Both the position numbers and the translations under genes were made by a program. From the NCBI GenBank assembly GCA_036244855.1, contig BQKZ01000995.1:26067-90066 (forward strand): a stretch of DNA of 64,000 bases, read 5' to 3'. The notes under the pieces were generated by a model that was given only the letters and a program-made list of their open reading frames with translations, searched no databases and was not told the origin of the DNA. Positions 26,506 to 38,762 of the stretch are shown here, in pieces; the first letter of the stretch is position 1; each line of letters opens with the position of its first letter. This DNA comes from Temnopleurus reevesii (Eukaryota; Echinodermata; Echinoidea; Temnopleuroida; Temnopleuridae).

Positions 26506-26683
26506 CAGTCAAACCTGCTCGAGCGACCACCTGTATATAAAGACCACCTGTCCATAAAGACCACCTTTCTGGTCTCCCTTGGAAGCAATTCACGTGTTAA
26601 TGAACCTGTCTTTAGAGACCACCTGCTCTTAAAGGCCATGTTTTCTGTCTCCCTCGGGTGGTCTTTATTGACAGGTTTGACTG
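26506..26683. mobile_element. mariner/Tc1-type MITE
   Basis: The ends CAGTCAAACCTG and CAGGTTTGACTG are inverted and flanked by TA on both sides. Internal gaccacctg repeats. Absent from the second copy of the surrounding duplication. Confidence 0.8.
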
Positions 26684-27481
26684 TACTATAAAGGTAGAAT
26701 AATACTGCAAATGTTATGAAAATCCTTGAACTTATCTCTGTTGCTAGATAATGCTATCCATATCCCTGATATGATGAGTAAGTTTGAAATGAAAAAGTAA
26801 AATCTGATCATCAATTTGCATCTCGGTCAGTTGCAAAAATTGTTTTGATTTTCGGAGCCAGCTGCGAAATAGATCATTGCCATGATGATTATGAATACAC
26901 CTATTACAGCACATTTTCAAGCTTAATCGATTGGTGGTCAGTTCTAATTGTCATCAATCTTTTGCATAACACTGATTTCATGGAAAGTCAGATTTTATCT
27001 GGCAAAAGTCTTACTCTACCTTTAAAGGAATTTGACTTGAATTCATTCAAATATTTACCACAATTTAAACAAAAACTGGAGCTGCTTGTGTCCTTATGTA
27101 GAGTTATATACCTTTTTAATGAGTTGCAAGTTGCGTTGAGAAAGTTAAGCGAGCTATCACAGGTGCCTTTTTTGGGCACGTTGTTATACCCCAATGCAAC
27201 TTGCCATATAACTTTCGACTTCAACTCTGCAAAGTTGGAACCTTAAAAGACATTGTCACACATTATGATCTTTCTATTTAAAAGAAATTATCAAGTCAAG
27301 CTGTCTGACCTATGTTATTGCATTCAGATTGATGAATTTAAACAACAAAGAATGCAAAAAAGAAGGAAATTATACGGGCTCTAACAAGATATAAAAGTTG
27401 AATAAAGCGTAGCGCTGTCACTTTATCACTGCACAGTGTGCCTATGTAGGTCATATTCTTAATTTTACGTTTTTTGAGCAC

Positions 27482-28037
27482 TTAAAGCCCAAGTATAGTT
27501 TTGGTAAAGATGAAGAAATTTGAATTTTGGGGATGTTTATCATGAAATGTAATTCTTATACACATTTTGAGATCAAAGCATATTTTTTTACGAACTGATT
27601 CTTTTGAAAATTTGAATTTGACTGTTAAATCATATTTGTCGCCCTCTCTTGGTTATAGCATTATTTTTCTTGTGCGCAGTTGTGCATTTCTACCGCGGTT
27701 GAGTATATTGAAAAATAGACCGAATTGATTTTGGTAGATTGTTTACTAGTTAAAATATATGAAAGCATGTTTGCCCCCATCGACCAATCATATAGCTTGA
27801 TAGCTCATGAATATTCATAGATGAGATATAAACAAAGTTATTTCTGAGATTTGACAATAGAATGATATAGAGATATACACAATAATTAAATTCTGAAATT
27901 TTTATCCAATTCTGAGCATGGGAAGTTGTCCTTTATCAAGAAAGAAAATATTGAATTAGTGTCTTGATATATAGATTTGAAGACAAAATCTGGCGATAAA
28001 AATATTCGCTTTTACCAAAACTTTACTTGGGCATTAA
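27482..28037. mobile_element. MITE with TTAA flanks (AGCCCAAGTA family), copy 1
   Basis: TTAA|AGCCCAAGTATAGTTTTGGT is inverted as ACCAAAACTTTACTTGGGCA|TTAA. The interior shares gggatgtttatcatga and gccctctcttggt with 61250-61737. Absent from the second duplication copy. Confidence 0.82.
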
Positions 28038-28847
28038 CGTTCCTTTTGAAGACTAATATTTTCGCAACTACGTGTAGTTAGGTAACATTTAGAATCTGGC
28101 AGATCAGAATTTTTCAACAAACACAATGTTGTACAATGTGTTTAACATGTATTTGTCAGTTGTACTACATGTATGATAGATTCAAGTAATTAACATCACT
28201 CATTGGATAAGGAAATTCCATCAAATTTGTTGCTGATATTGATTGCTTGCTACTACCCCCATAGATTTGCATTGCAGACTTTCAAACTAAAAAGAGTATT
28301 ATGGAGGAATGCAATTTATGATCTTTCCAAACTCGTTCTTTAGTAGATTAATGTGATCTTTTCATGATAATTGTACTACAGGAAATATTCTCTACCTTAT
28401 TTTTTATCATCTTGATTCCCATTTTTCAGCTGGAAGAGTTTGAAATTCAGATTGCCTTTTCCCATAGAAGTGGGAACAGGCTACGAAATTCTTCAATAAA
28501 AAAAATCTGCTATTCATTCTAGGCAATAAAATAGAACACAATTTGCCCAGGGATACGCATACCTTTATGATTCATACAAAAATACCCTCAAAATAGAAGA
28601 ACAACANATTCAAACAACAGGGATTCATCTATAACAGCTTTCGCATTATGCGTTATTCTTCTGTGATGAATGAAAATGAATTTGACAGTGGAGGTGTGAA
28701 AGGGCTAGTCAATGTATGAGTTTCTATGAGAATAAAGTGGGCGCTGTCACTCACCTCAAAAGATGTTGGCTTCTATATTTTACGATAATAATGATACACG
28801 CCATCTCTCTTGTCACCTATTCAGAGGCGTGAGACAAATTATCCAAT

Positions 28848-29012
28848 ATTATTACCCGGCCATAGCATAGCTGCCAAGTAGGCGCTTTAGCATTTAAAGA
28901 AATAAATTCCTGTCGGTACCCATTCACCTCATCTGGGTTGAGTGCAGCACAGTGTGGATAAATTTCTTGCTGAAGGAAATTAACGCCATGGGTGGGACTC
29001 GAACCGTGGATC
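28848..29012 (-). repeat. tRNA-derived SINE, antisense
   Basis: ggtacccattcacctcatct, aaatttcttgctgaaggaaa and the B-box-like ggtgggactcgaacc read as the reverse complement of the SINE at 44714. Confidence 0.75.
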
Positions 29013-29030
29013 TCTGCACTGCATGATGTA

Positions 29031-29227
29031 CTGTATAAGCCAATATTTCTGCGCACAGATATTTTCCTGATTTCAAACCAGTTGGACATTTTAGCACATT
29101 GTTATTTTCACATTTTTGACATTATTTGTGTGCATGATGTGCATCATGCATAGTGCAAATTTTCGCGAGGCCAAGATCATAGAATTGGTGAAAATAAAAC
29201 CAGTGCAGAAATTTCAGCTTATACAGG
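29031..29227. mobile_element. MITE, CTGTATAAGCC family, second full copy
   Basis: The ends ctgtataagccaatatt and aaatttcagcttatacag match the element at 15812 in length and interior (catttttgac, tttttcgcgaggcc-like). Confidence 0.75.
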
Positions 29228-29984
29228 ACGTTTACAATGTATTTAATAGTGAACATTGGAAGCAGACTTGTGCTAGAGTGGAAATGTTGTAGTGTACATG
29301 TATGTTCGTACTGTTACATGTACAAGCAAATTGGATAACACTAGACTTTTGATACCCAATGAAAAATTAGGATAAAGGAAGATGAATTTATTATGTTGCT
29401 ATGTAAAGACCCCCCCCCCCCCCAAAAAAAAAAGCGCAAAACAAAACAGCATAAATTGCATTACTAGCTTATTTCAATATCTCTCTAAAAAGATAGCTGG
29501 TGTCAAGAATATTTTCATAGCAAAAATGATAATGATAAAAAATCATGTCTTTGACCAAATCCTGTTTTTTCTTCAAATATTGGAGCTGAGAGTAGAGAAA
29601 AGGTGAAACAGGAAAATAGAAATTCACGAGCAAAATGTTATTCTGTAAATTTCATTCACCATAAAGTAAATTTAGAAGGAAAAAATATATGACGTATGAT
29701 ATGAATGCATTGAATTGCATGCCACCACTGCAAAGCAAGCTCTGTTTGGCACACACACCAAATTTAATCGTTATACATTATGCTTGTTGTTTCCTTTTGT
29801 AGAAATATCTCACAATACGTAGATTAGATTTAGTGACCAGATAACAATAATAAACACTTTGTCACTTAACCCTGAGCGGGTATGCATTATTATGTGATTG
29901 AGTTCGGGTACGTTCTCACTGCATTGTAAAGATAAGTTCTCACTTTTCTGACTTTGATTCACGAGGTGCACTGTAAGAAATACA

Positions 29985-30120
29985 TAGGGCGAACAGCAAT
30001 TAGCCCTTTAAACCTAAAAAATAGCCCCTCTGTAAATCAAAATGAAGGCTAAGAATAAACACATGCATACGTAATAATTGGCCCGTCATTGATTTATCAG
30101 TTATCTATATTCCCCATGTA
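29985..30120. repeat. Dispersed repeat copy 2
   Basis: Related to 12930-13080 (aaacctaaaaaatagcccc, acacatgcata, gtcattgatttat); absent from the allelic first copy. Confidence 0.5.
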
Positions 30121-31416
30121 TCTGTTTAGAACTCCGTAATAGCCCATGCCAAATATCTTATGGGAAATATTTTTCAGTCCTGAGGAGAATGTGAAAAGAG
30201 CCAGAGTAAAAATAATTCTAATCTGGCATATTGTTTTACTTCATGGCAACTCGCCTTAACTTTCAAATGCAACTCGGCAATGTTGGAACATAGTTTGCTT
30301 GAAATATTTGTACATTTCTATATTTATTTTGACATTTTCAAAGCCTTCTGCCACATTGGATCAAGAAATTCTAGTTTGGAAAATGATATTCAGAACCGGC
30401 TAACCATACAAATGTTTGTATGTTTGTACTTGTATGAGTTGAAAGCAGGAATGCATTTTTTTTTTTTTTACTATTCCTAACTCACATTTTAATGGGATTT
30501 TATTATTTTTTATGACAATTGTTCTACACAATCCTCCATATTTTGTTTCCTAACGTTTTGAGCAGTTTCATCCCTCTTTTTCAGCTTAAAAACTTGAGAA
30601 CTGTGTATGTTGTTAGAATTATTTTCAGTTTCCCCCTTTTCATAGAAGTGGGAACAGGCTTCAAAATTCTTGAATAAAAAAATCTGATATTCATTCTAGG
30701 CAATAAAATAGAACACAATTTGCCCAGGGATATGCATACCTTTATGATTCATACAAAAATACCCTCAAAATAGAAGAACAACAATTCAGGATAAAACTCA
30801 CTGAGCTGTAAATTCCAAACATTTTGGAGGTAATAAGCAGAAATTTGTATTTTCATATCACATACCACTCCTCTGCTTTGGGCCGTATTATTGAATGATT
30901 TGAAAGTTACCTGTTTTGGAATTTGGAATGCAAATGTTTCGCTGTCTTAAAAATGTATTTGAGTGAATTGACGGTCACGTTGCAACCTAAAGGGAAGGAA
31001 TATATCTATTCAAATTCTGATGTCATTGCAGGTAATCATTGACATTTACTTTTTTAATTCATAAAAAAGAACTGTTCATAATTTTTTTTATAACAACTTA
31101 TTTCTGTGGCCCGCAGAATGTAGTTACATTGCATATGTCTAGATTTTGCAGCATTTTGCAGCATTTTGTTGCATATCTACCACTTTTTAAAGTGATAAAT
31201 GCAATTTCTTGTTCACCTGAATTCTTTATAGAGCTGTTAATCAATTTAATTAGCACAATTTTAACACAACTCATTCCTTATGACTCTAGTGTGTTGCATA
31301 TAGATTTTGCAGCATTACATGTATGCTGCATTTTGTTGCATATTGATAGTTTCTTATATCCAATTCCTAGCACACCTGGCACATTATATGCTACAGAAAA
31401 GATAAATGACATGGGA

Positions 31417-31600
31417 GGGATGTTGTTCAAAAGTTGCAATTGATTGCAAGTTGTAGTTGATCGGAATGCACCAATCAAAACAATTTTTTCATTCGCGTCT
31501 TGTTAGAAGCACAGATAATTTGTGAATGAAAATGCGTGTTACAATTTGCAACTGGTTTGTAGTTGATTTTCAATCAATTGCAAGTTTTGGACAACATCCC
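31417..31600. mobile_element. Foldback element (GGGATGTTGTTC family), copy 1
   Basis: gggatgttgttcaaaagttg is inverted as aagttttggacaacatccc. Further copies: 36029-36188 and a truncated one at 45829-45940. Confidence 0.75.
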
Positions 31601-32752
31601 CAGAGAGAACTGTATTTCATTTGAAATTGATGAATTACAAATGCCAGTTCAGATTATACCATCTCTAAAGTTTTCCTGAATCTGTATAGTAGTGGTAAAA
31701 TTTCTTTGCATTAGAATTTGTTTTCAAGCATGCAATCATTTTTTATCATTCAACTGATTGCAATGCAGTATCAAATGTCTGATCAAATTGTGGACTGTTA
31801 TGATGAAAAAATGGTAATGTTTCTAAATTTTGTTCATTTACCAAAAAGAAGGGTTAGCGATTCAATAATTTCTATTATGTTCCATTGACCATTTCATTCT
31901 GTATTACATTAGCTTTCAACCAATCAAACTCTCATATCTTTTGTTTTTATTCAAATTCACCAATCAGCATACCCCATAACTGGGCGTCCACCTGTCGTTC
32001 CTCGAATCAAGTACTATGGTGGTATAAAATCTGCAAGCTTCAAATCTTGTTTAGACGTTAACCCATCCTTGTTAACCATTCAGACCCTTTTCACATGGCA
32101 AAAATAAGTTTGGTTGGGTTCTTTTGCATTTGAAATTATTGCAAACCATTTTATGCTTTAAATATAGATTTTGGTGTTACATTTTACATATGTAGGTATT
32201 TTCTCATTTTTAAAGAAAACATTAAGCTACTAATTTTTGTTAGACATATTCTTAAACTCTATTTTATATGTTCTTATTTAGGTAAAATTGATACTCGCTA
32301 ATCCCTAAACATGTGAAGAGGGTCCCAGATGGTTTGAATTTATATCCAGTCCAACGTGTACACTGTATCTATTTCTATAGCTTTTGCAAATGCAGTTTAC
32401 CCCTTTCCCCAAAAAGATTATCTATTTCACCTTCGTTGAAGGTCTGTGATGATGTTATGATAAAGCCATTCTGTTGGCTCTATTTTCCATTTTGTCATTT
32501 TTTAAATCCAAAATTGTTTTGGTTTGCCAATGAAGTATCCTTTTCAGAATTTTTCTTCCATAGAATCTTATACGATATGTTGTTGAGTTTCCCCTTAATA
32601 ATTCAATTTCAACCCCCCTTTCTATACTTAATCATTTTTTCCTATTTCTTTCTATATATTCCCTTATTTATATGCACTTTAATTCCTAGTATATTTATAT
32701 TCCCCCTTTTCCCTCTTCCGATGATTTATTTTATTATTATTTAATCAATTAG

Positions 32753-33372
32753 CTCAGACAATGATAAAGTTACCGCCTTTGAAGTATAATAGATCAAGCT
32801 CCCTGAGTAGTTTGAGCAGGAAGCCCCCTCTTCCCATAGCAAAACCAGCTTCACTACCGTCGGATAGTTCTCATACACCACTCCAATCCTTTTCATCATC
32901 AACATCACCTTCATCTCCATCTCCTAAATCAATATCATCACCATCAACGCCATCACCACTACCACCAACAGCATCATCATCGTCAGCATCATCATCGTCA
33001 TTCAATCATATTCCAATTAAAACAAAATCAACAAGTGATTATTCTATGAAGCCTTCATCAGAATTATCCACACCATCAATTTCATCAGACATTCCATTTG
33101 ATAGTGTTTGTCACTGTGATTCATCATCACTAGAACCATCATTATCATTTGAGCCTTCATCCTCCTCATCTTCCTCGTCATCATCTCAACCATCACAACC
33201 TCATCTTTCAGCTTTTCAGAGCACTCATTCTGGCCCCCAATCATCAACATCATCCCCTAATCATTTCCAAACATCATCATCTCCCTCATCGCAATCTTTA
33301 GAAGACACACCTATTTTATTCCCATCATCAACACAACCAGCACAATCCCCTAATTCTCTCCCCTCATCCTAA
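32753..33372 (+). CDS. Candidate alternative terminal exon, Ser/Pro-rich
   Basis: A very pyrimidine-rich stretch (about 32580-32720) precedes an acceptor tcaattag at 32752. Using it, phase 1 from the exon ending at 20994 reads AQTMIKLPPLKYNRSSSLSS, then LSRKPPLPIAKP and a long Ser/Pro/Thr tract to a TAA at 33370. RKPPLPIAKP is a plausible SH3 ligand. The first 40 or so codons are not simple repeat, which argues for real coding. The same frame stays open after the TAA to 33942, so the TAA may be a recent mutation or the true end. An AATAAA lies near 34294. A rival acceptor four bases downstream would give only a ten-residue tail. The distal part could be open by chance because (TCA)n and (CCA)n lack stops. 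Confidence 0.4.
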
Positions 33373-33942
33373 TCATCATCATCATCATCCTCACAACCAG
33401 CATCCGCTTTCCTCCCCTCAACTTCGTCACTACCATCAACCATTGCTGACCCTCCATTATCATTACTATTATCATCCTCATCTAAGCAACTACAACCACC
33501 ATCCTCATTGTCATCTTCAACAACATTGCCATCACCACCGCAGCAGGAACAATCCTCACCACCATCATCATCATCATCACCCCCACCTCTACCACCACCA
33601 CCACTACTTCCACCACTTCCACCAACACTACCACCACCACTACCACCACCACAACCATCATCACCACCACCACCACCACCACCGCCATCATCATCTTACC
33701 CACCACTACCATCACCACTTCCTTTATTCGCTCCATCTCCCAAACCACCTCCTCCATTTACTCATTCCACCTCATCATCTCCACCTCCTTCTCCTTCATT
33801 CTCATCACCACTTCTCTCACCATCACATCTTCCATCTTCTCCTCCTCCATCTCCCTCCTTGACACCATCATCCTTCCTCTCATCATCATCATCATCTTCA
33901 TCATCTTTGACCATGTTGTCGCCAACCTCCTCCTTGTCATAA
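33373..33942 (+). repeat. TCA/CCA microsatellite tract, in-frame continuation of the Ser/Pro-rich ORF
   Basis: This is a dense array of tcatca, ccacca and mixed triplets. It reads as poly-Ser/poly-Pro in the frame of the upstream candidate exon (stop at 33940-33942), as poly-His in another frame, and as Met/Val-rich on the opposite strand. The final segment (PSPKPPPPFTHSTSSSPP) is less repetitive. Only one stop, the TAA at 33370, separates it from the upstream ORF. It is either coding lost by one substitution or a plain microsatellite. Confidence 0.6.
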
Positions 33943-35531
33943 TCGATGTGGGGACTAGGGGAGAGTAAAGAGGAAGACTCGTGCATGAAAGAAGACCCAT
34001 TTGCATCCAGAGATCAGAAGGTTTTTACATCCTCGTACTACGTTTGTATGTCCATCGACATTTCATTTCTTCCACCTATTTGCTATGCTCATGAGCAAAG
34101 TTTTTGTCAACCATGGTAAATTAAGAGCCTCCTTTAGCCTGTAAGAGCCAAAGGAAGTAAAACTGCAAAACATATTTGCCCTTGAACTTTCTTTTGGGTT
34201 TCAATATGCCTGAAATCTTGTTAAACTTCTTTTGACATTGAAATCTTGTCTAGAAATATAGTTGTGTACCTCTCCTTTTATTTGAAAACACATGAATAAA
34301 CCCCTTTCTTATTTATCCTACTTGAAACTATTCCCATGTCTACTGTCATGATGTATATATATATATGTATTTGTCTTCTGTCATTTCTATTTAAAGGCCA
34401 TGCTATCCTCATAAATGTTATTGATTTTTTTTCCTTACTGAAGGAATACTTCAAACTCTGCCATGTTAAAAAAAAACATCTTAAGACTTACCCTTTCCCA
34501 TAGTAATCTAAAGTAATCTAATTGTTTTCATTTTTGTTATGTTGAATTTTAAAGCGCTATGGTACTCTTTGTTTTTAGCGCTATAGAAATAGAATCTATA
34601 TTATCATTATTATCATACGAGATGTATCATGTGATACTTTGTAATAATGCCACCATTTTCTGCGACAGCAATAAATTAAATCCTCTACGATCCCAAACAA
34701 AATCTTTGATTCAACAGCTTTTACACACGATGCTGGGTAGATGAGGTTAAAAAATACATTAATCAACATTTACTGGAGACTACCTTCAGATCTCTTAATT
34801 TTGTTGTCATGATATATCAGACTCATTCATTGAAGTCAACTTTTGACCTTTAGAAGGAAAGATTTTATTGGAAATTTGTTTGCGAACGGAATTGATTTTG
34901 ACATCGCGATCGTAAATCCTAATTCTGCAAGTGTATTTCTTTGACAGCAAGCAAATTTTCTCATACTCATGTTCATAGTAATAGTGGCTTGCAAGTATAG
35001 TATATTACTTCCTTTACTGTAATATGATTTTAAGTAAATGACAAAGGTGTAAGTTTTTTTTTCATTTTTAGAGTAAACATAAAATTGCCATGTTTATTTA
35101 TTCCCTTTACAGTTTCTAAATTTGCTTTGTTCATGTACATGTAGGTATGACTAGAAACCAAATATATTGATGATACTTTTTACCATTTCAGCTTCAATAT
35201 TTGTGATAATATTGTACATGTACTTTAGAAGTTAAATTAACTGTGAAAAGTTGCTTCCAACTTTTGTTGAAAATTATCACTTTATTACAGATAAATGTAG
35301 TAAAGCATGTTTGTATGGTTAATTGAGATGATATCTGTTTGAAATGTACCATTTTCATTCAAATATCAAGAGAGATTAGAGATATACTAGATTCTAGATT
35401 TCTTCATTTGAATTGAGGTATATTTTTTTTTCTTTTACTTCAATTGCAACTGTATTCTAAAATTAATATACTTGATTTACTTCATTTCTACCTGTCTCTC
35501 CACCTCCCTCACCCCACCCCGATTTGACCAG
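33943..35531. other. Intron, no gene seen
   Basis: AT-rich with a short (TA)n near 34353 and possible polyadenylation hexamers; it ends in a pyrimidine-rich tract that serves as acceptor for the exon at 35532. Confidence 0.5.
34294..34299 (+). terminator. Possible polyadenylation signal AATAAA
   Basis: An AATAAA occurs about 350 bases after the end of the Ser/Pro-rich open frame, within ordinary AT-rich sequence. It would fit an alternative 3' end for that exon, but such hexamers are common by chance here. Confidence 0.2.
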
Positions 35532-35702
35532 CCCCAAAAGATAACTCCTCTGGCTGGCGCCCCATCCCCTTTTCAGCACCCCCAGTCCCCCCACCCCCAG
35601 GGGACGTGACCGACACTGAGGAGGCTCCAAAAGTCCCCCCTAAACCCAAGTCGGTCAAGACCAACATTTGGCTGTCAGCCAACCAGCCAAGTCAGGAGCA
35701 GG
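35532..35702 (+). CDS. Exon: Pro-rich with SH3-ligand motifs
   Basis: The acceptor follows a C/T-rich tract (cacctccctcacccca...gaccag); the donor is cagg/gtaata. Phase 1 in and out, 171 nt (57 codons). It encodes APKDNSSGWRPIPFSAPP, VPPPPGD, an acidic spacer, then EEAPKVPPKPKSVKTNIW and SANQPSQEQ. KVPPKPK is a typical SH3 ligand. The symmetric phase lets it be skipped without a frameshift. No folded domain is expected. Confidence 0.8.
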
Positions 35703-36028
35703 GTAATACCATTATGCTTTTTAGGGGTGTTTTTACCCATCAGCATGGAGCCCCTCTGTTGTTTTGAAAAATGAAAGCGTTTCGTGCATGATGTCATTGT
35801 TTTGAACCTTGGCAGTAACATCTAACTTAGATGTGGAGTTATAGGCATCCTTAGCAGTCGGAGCGATACATCCTTTTAGCATTAACACTTAAATTGAATT
35901 ACATGTAATAGGTGAAACATAACCCGCTTTTTCCATACTTGAGCTTAGATAGTAAGAATTAACTCTATTTTATTAATACATCTGGTAATTTTAGATTTGT
36001 CTAAACCTCTGCAATTTTATCTAACTAT

Positions 36029-36188
36029 GGGAATATTACTAGAAAGTTGCAATTGATTGCCAACGAACTGGAAATCAGTTGCAAATTGAAAAATGCATTT
36101 ACATTTGTTCAGTCATAGCTTCTTACAAGTTGCGCATGGAACAGTTATCTTGATTTGCGATTGATTACAACTTTCAACGAACATCCCC
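36029..36188. mobile_element. Foldback element (GGGATGTTGTTC family), copy 2
   Basis: gggaatattactagaaagtt and the inverted aactttcaacgaacatcccc enclose attgcaac-rich arms, as at 31417. Confidence 0.65.
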
Positions 36189-37649
36189 TTAATGTGGAGT
36201 TATCAGAGTAATTTGATAGGAATGATACACCTATTTCATTTATTGTTGGTACTAAAATAGAATTCATTCAGAATATTAAATGTTGCATTTCCCTTTTCGT
36301 AGCTCTAACATTTTACATAAGTATCAACTCTGGTGTTTTGCATGAATGTTTTGCATTTGAAATTTTGTGAATCTCAGCAATTTTTTATCAAACTTAGATG
36401 TGGACATACGAGCATTTAATGGTAGAATTATACAACTTTCCTATTAATGTTGACTCTAGAATTAAATTCATTTAGAAATTGAATGATAGTTTTGTTCTTT
36501 TTTCCAAGCTCCACGACAGATGGATCTTGACTCCGATGCTTTGCTTGCGTGATTTTCATTTGAAAGAAAATTAATCAATATTGCTATGTTATCCATCTGT
36601 GGATATATCATCACGATTTCATTCATTATTTGATTTAAAAAAATTAAGGCGAAATATTTTTGGGGCATATTTTCCAAAAGAAATATTAATATTGGAAAAG
36701 ATGACAGTAGAAAATTACATGTAATTTGAATGCCATCCACAGATGCTCTTATGGTATTTTTATCCCACATTCCTTAAAAAAAAACCTAGTTAAATAGTTT
36801 GCTTATTTATAAGCTGTTTTAATGATACTTAGATAAATTGATCTTGTACCTAGAGGCAATCAAGATAAATGCACTACACATATATCTATTTTGAAAAGAA
36901 AATGAGAACTATTTGGCTTTATAGAGCAAGAACCAAAACATTTTAGATGAAACTACTTTTTGTGTTCTTACTTTGTGATCAAAATGTAAATAAGTGCAGA
37001 AATATCTTTAATTTAAACTTTCTCCTAAAATCCAAAATTGCCTGATTTTGAGAGTGGATTTTTTAGTGCATAATCTAAGTTAGATGTGAACTTTTCAGCA
37101 TGACTTACAGGAACCAATTGGATTTTAAAAAAAATTGTACGTTGAAAAACATAACTAACAGCAATTCGTTTCTGTTTTGAGCACTAACAGTGAATATATT
37201 GTGCACAAATCAGTGTGACAATATGCATAATCTAGTACTTTGTATTTTCCACCATGTGTCTTTAGTGTTATTGTAATGAATAAATTAAAGTCAGACTATG
37301 TTTTGATTGAATTACAGTACCTGACTTTGGTGAGATGGGGCAGTTGTCCTTGCTCTACATAGATTCATTATTCAATCATAGTTTAATTAGATCATGTTTA
37401 TTTATTTGAATGTGTATAGATGATATGAGCTCAGACAACAATCAGCGAAAGTTGATATATGTTGCTTTAAAGTAATATTGTCTTATTTTCAATGTCATGT
37501 GATATATATGGTGATTTATTTAAGGTATACTACCAACTTTCAAATTGTATTTTTTAACCTTAGATACCCTTTAAAGGCATCTGTTTTTGCAGAGGTTCCT
37601 TAGCTTGCATCCCTCAGTCTATCAACTACTCGGTTTATTTCTTAAACAG

Positions 37650-38060
37650 ATCCTCACCCAATTGTCATCCAATCACACTGCGCTAATGAGCAATCAGCAC
37701 CGAGCGCCCCCACCCCCTCCCCGACGCTCTTCCTTTATCGCCGTAATCTCAGCCGGCATATCTCCATTCACGGGAACAGATAGTGATATGTTTTTCTTAG
37801 CTTGAGTGTCAAAGCCTTGGGCTAAATGTCAAGTTAATTTGGTCTGCCGAGAAGCCCAACAAAAATCCGCCGCTGACGATTGAAACATTACCTCGCGTGG
37901 GACCTGCGGGGGAGCGCCGTGCCGGGCTGAGCAGTCGTGCTTTCCGTTTTGGTGTCTGGTCTTGGCCGTGGCGTGGCATTGCTCTCCTGCTGCATCATAG
38001 AGCATGTCATTGGTTATATTTAGTCGCTCAGTTTGGTCCCATCGCGATCATCTTCATCCT
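37650..38060 (+). promoter_or_regulatory. CpG-rich island in the intron: candidate internal promoter
   Basis: The densest CpG/GC stretch in the introns, with CCAAT (37669), an inverted CCAAT-like caatcagc, and a GC box (cccccaccccctccccg). In methylated invertebrate introns this often marks an alternative promoter. A splice acceptor at 37649 would read 44 residues to a stop in phase 1, but they resemble nothing known. Confidence 0.28.
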
Positions 38061-38215
38061 ACTTTGTGGATGCTCTCATAGGTTATTTTAGTCACCAAGT
38101 TTAGTCTCCTCACCTGTTTTCTCTTTCTTTCTCTATATATGTTGTCCTCTGTGTCTCCCGTACTATACCCCCTCCTGAACTTTGTAGCTTGTACTTTACT
38201 AGTTGATAGCAAGGT

Positions 38216-38762
38216 TTAAAGGTGAAACAAGGTGAAAATTTGAGCAAAATTGGATAATCCATTCAAAAGTTATGATTTTTCAAAGTTTTGATTTACACCC
38301 CTCATGGGCTCCTTAAATTGGCAAACGCACAGGCACAAAATGGCTGCCAACATGGAGAACTCTTTGTTCGCTTTGTACACAAAATTTCACATTTTCCTCT
38401 TTTTCCAAAAAAGTAGACACAATTTTGTTTCTTCGGTTAAATGTATTATAGCCACATCAATTCTGCAAGCATTCCAGAAAGAACGGGGTGGATTCCTCAT
38501 TTGAAATATGATGTTGATCCATTTTCAATAAATTTATATACAAAGTGAATGAGGAGTTCTCCATGTATGACATCACAGATTATGCTAATTAGCTATACGC
38601 ATGCTATTTCAAGGATGCCCAGCACAGGTGGAAATGATGACTTTGAAAAATCATAACTTTTGAAAGGATTATTCAATTTTGCTCAAATTTTCACAGTTTG
38701 TTCATCTGATTTTTCTTCATTTACTGACAATACATTATTGTCTGGGTGTAATTCCCCTTTAA
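38216..38762. mobile_element. Foldback element with TTAA flanks
   Basis: aaaatttgagcaaaattgga and ccattcaaaagttatgattt at the left are inverted near 38640-38700. The outer ends TTAA|AGGTGAA and TTCCCCT|TTAA fit imperfectly. Confidence 0.7.

Larger units (their letters stand above)
25518..30783. repeat. Diverged direct duplication (25518-28605 and 28607-30783) joined by N at 28606
   Basis: Both ends of the two copies match (attcaaacaacagggattca at the left; agaagaacaaca at the right), and long blocks such as tgaccagataacaataataa and tagaacacaatttgcccagg correspond. The copies differ by several insertions: 26506-26683 and 27482-28037 only in the first; the SINE at 28848 and the repeat at 29985 only in the second. 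It is probably two haplotypes placed side by side. Confidence 0.82.
20995..32752. other. Long intron, no supported exon
   Basis: It holds a degenerate 110-bp repeat, an 80-bp tandem repeat and a roughly 3 kb diverged duplication (listed separately). ORFs here (e.g. 26845-27246, 31039-31443) lack conserved motifs or lie in repeats. 23400-24800 shows nothing beyond a C run near 23887. Confidence 0.6.

Noticed and set aside
26845..27246. 133-codon open frame
   Set aside because: No motif recognised, and the corresponding part of the second duplication copy does not keep the frame.
31039..31443. 134-codon open frame
   Set aside because: Made partly of repeated gattttgcagcattttg phrases and overlapping a foldback element; no splice or family support.
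32313..32744. 143-codon hydrophobic open frame
   Set aside because: It is the pyrimidine-rich tract upstream of a likely splice acceptor, which reads as Phe/Leu/Pro by composition.
33443..33862. His-rich 139-codon open frame
   Set aside because: It is the CAT/CAC frame of the TCA/CCA microsatellite; no start context, splice phase or non-repeat sequence supports it.
38338..38360. atggctgccaacatgg as a start codon
   Set aside because: It lies within a foldback element and its frame has no similarity to the gene or good donor site.
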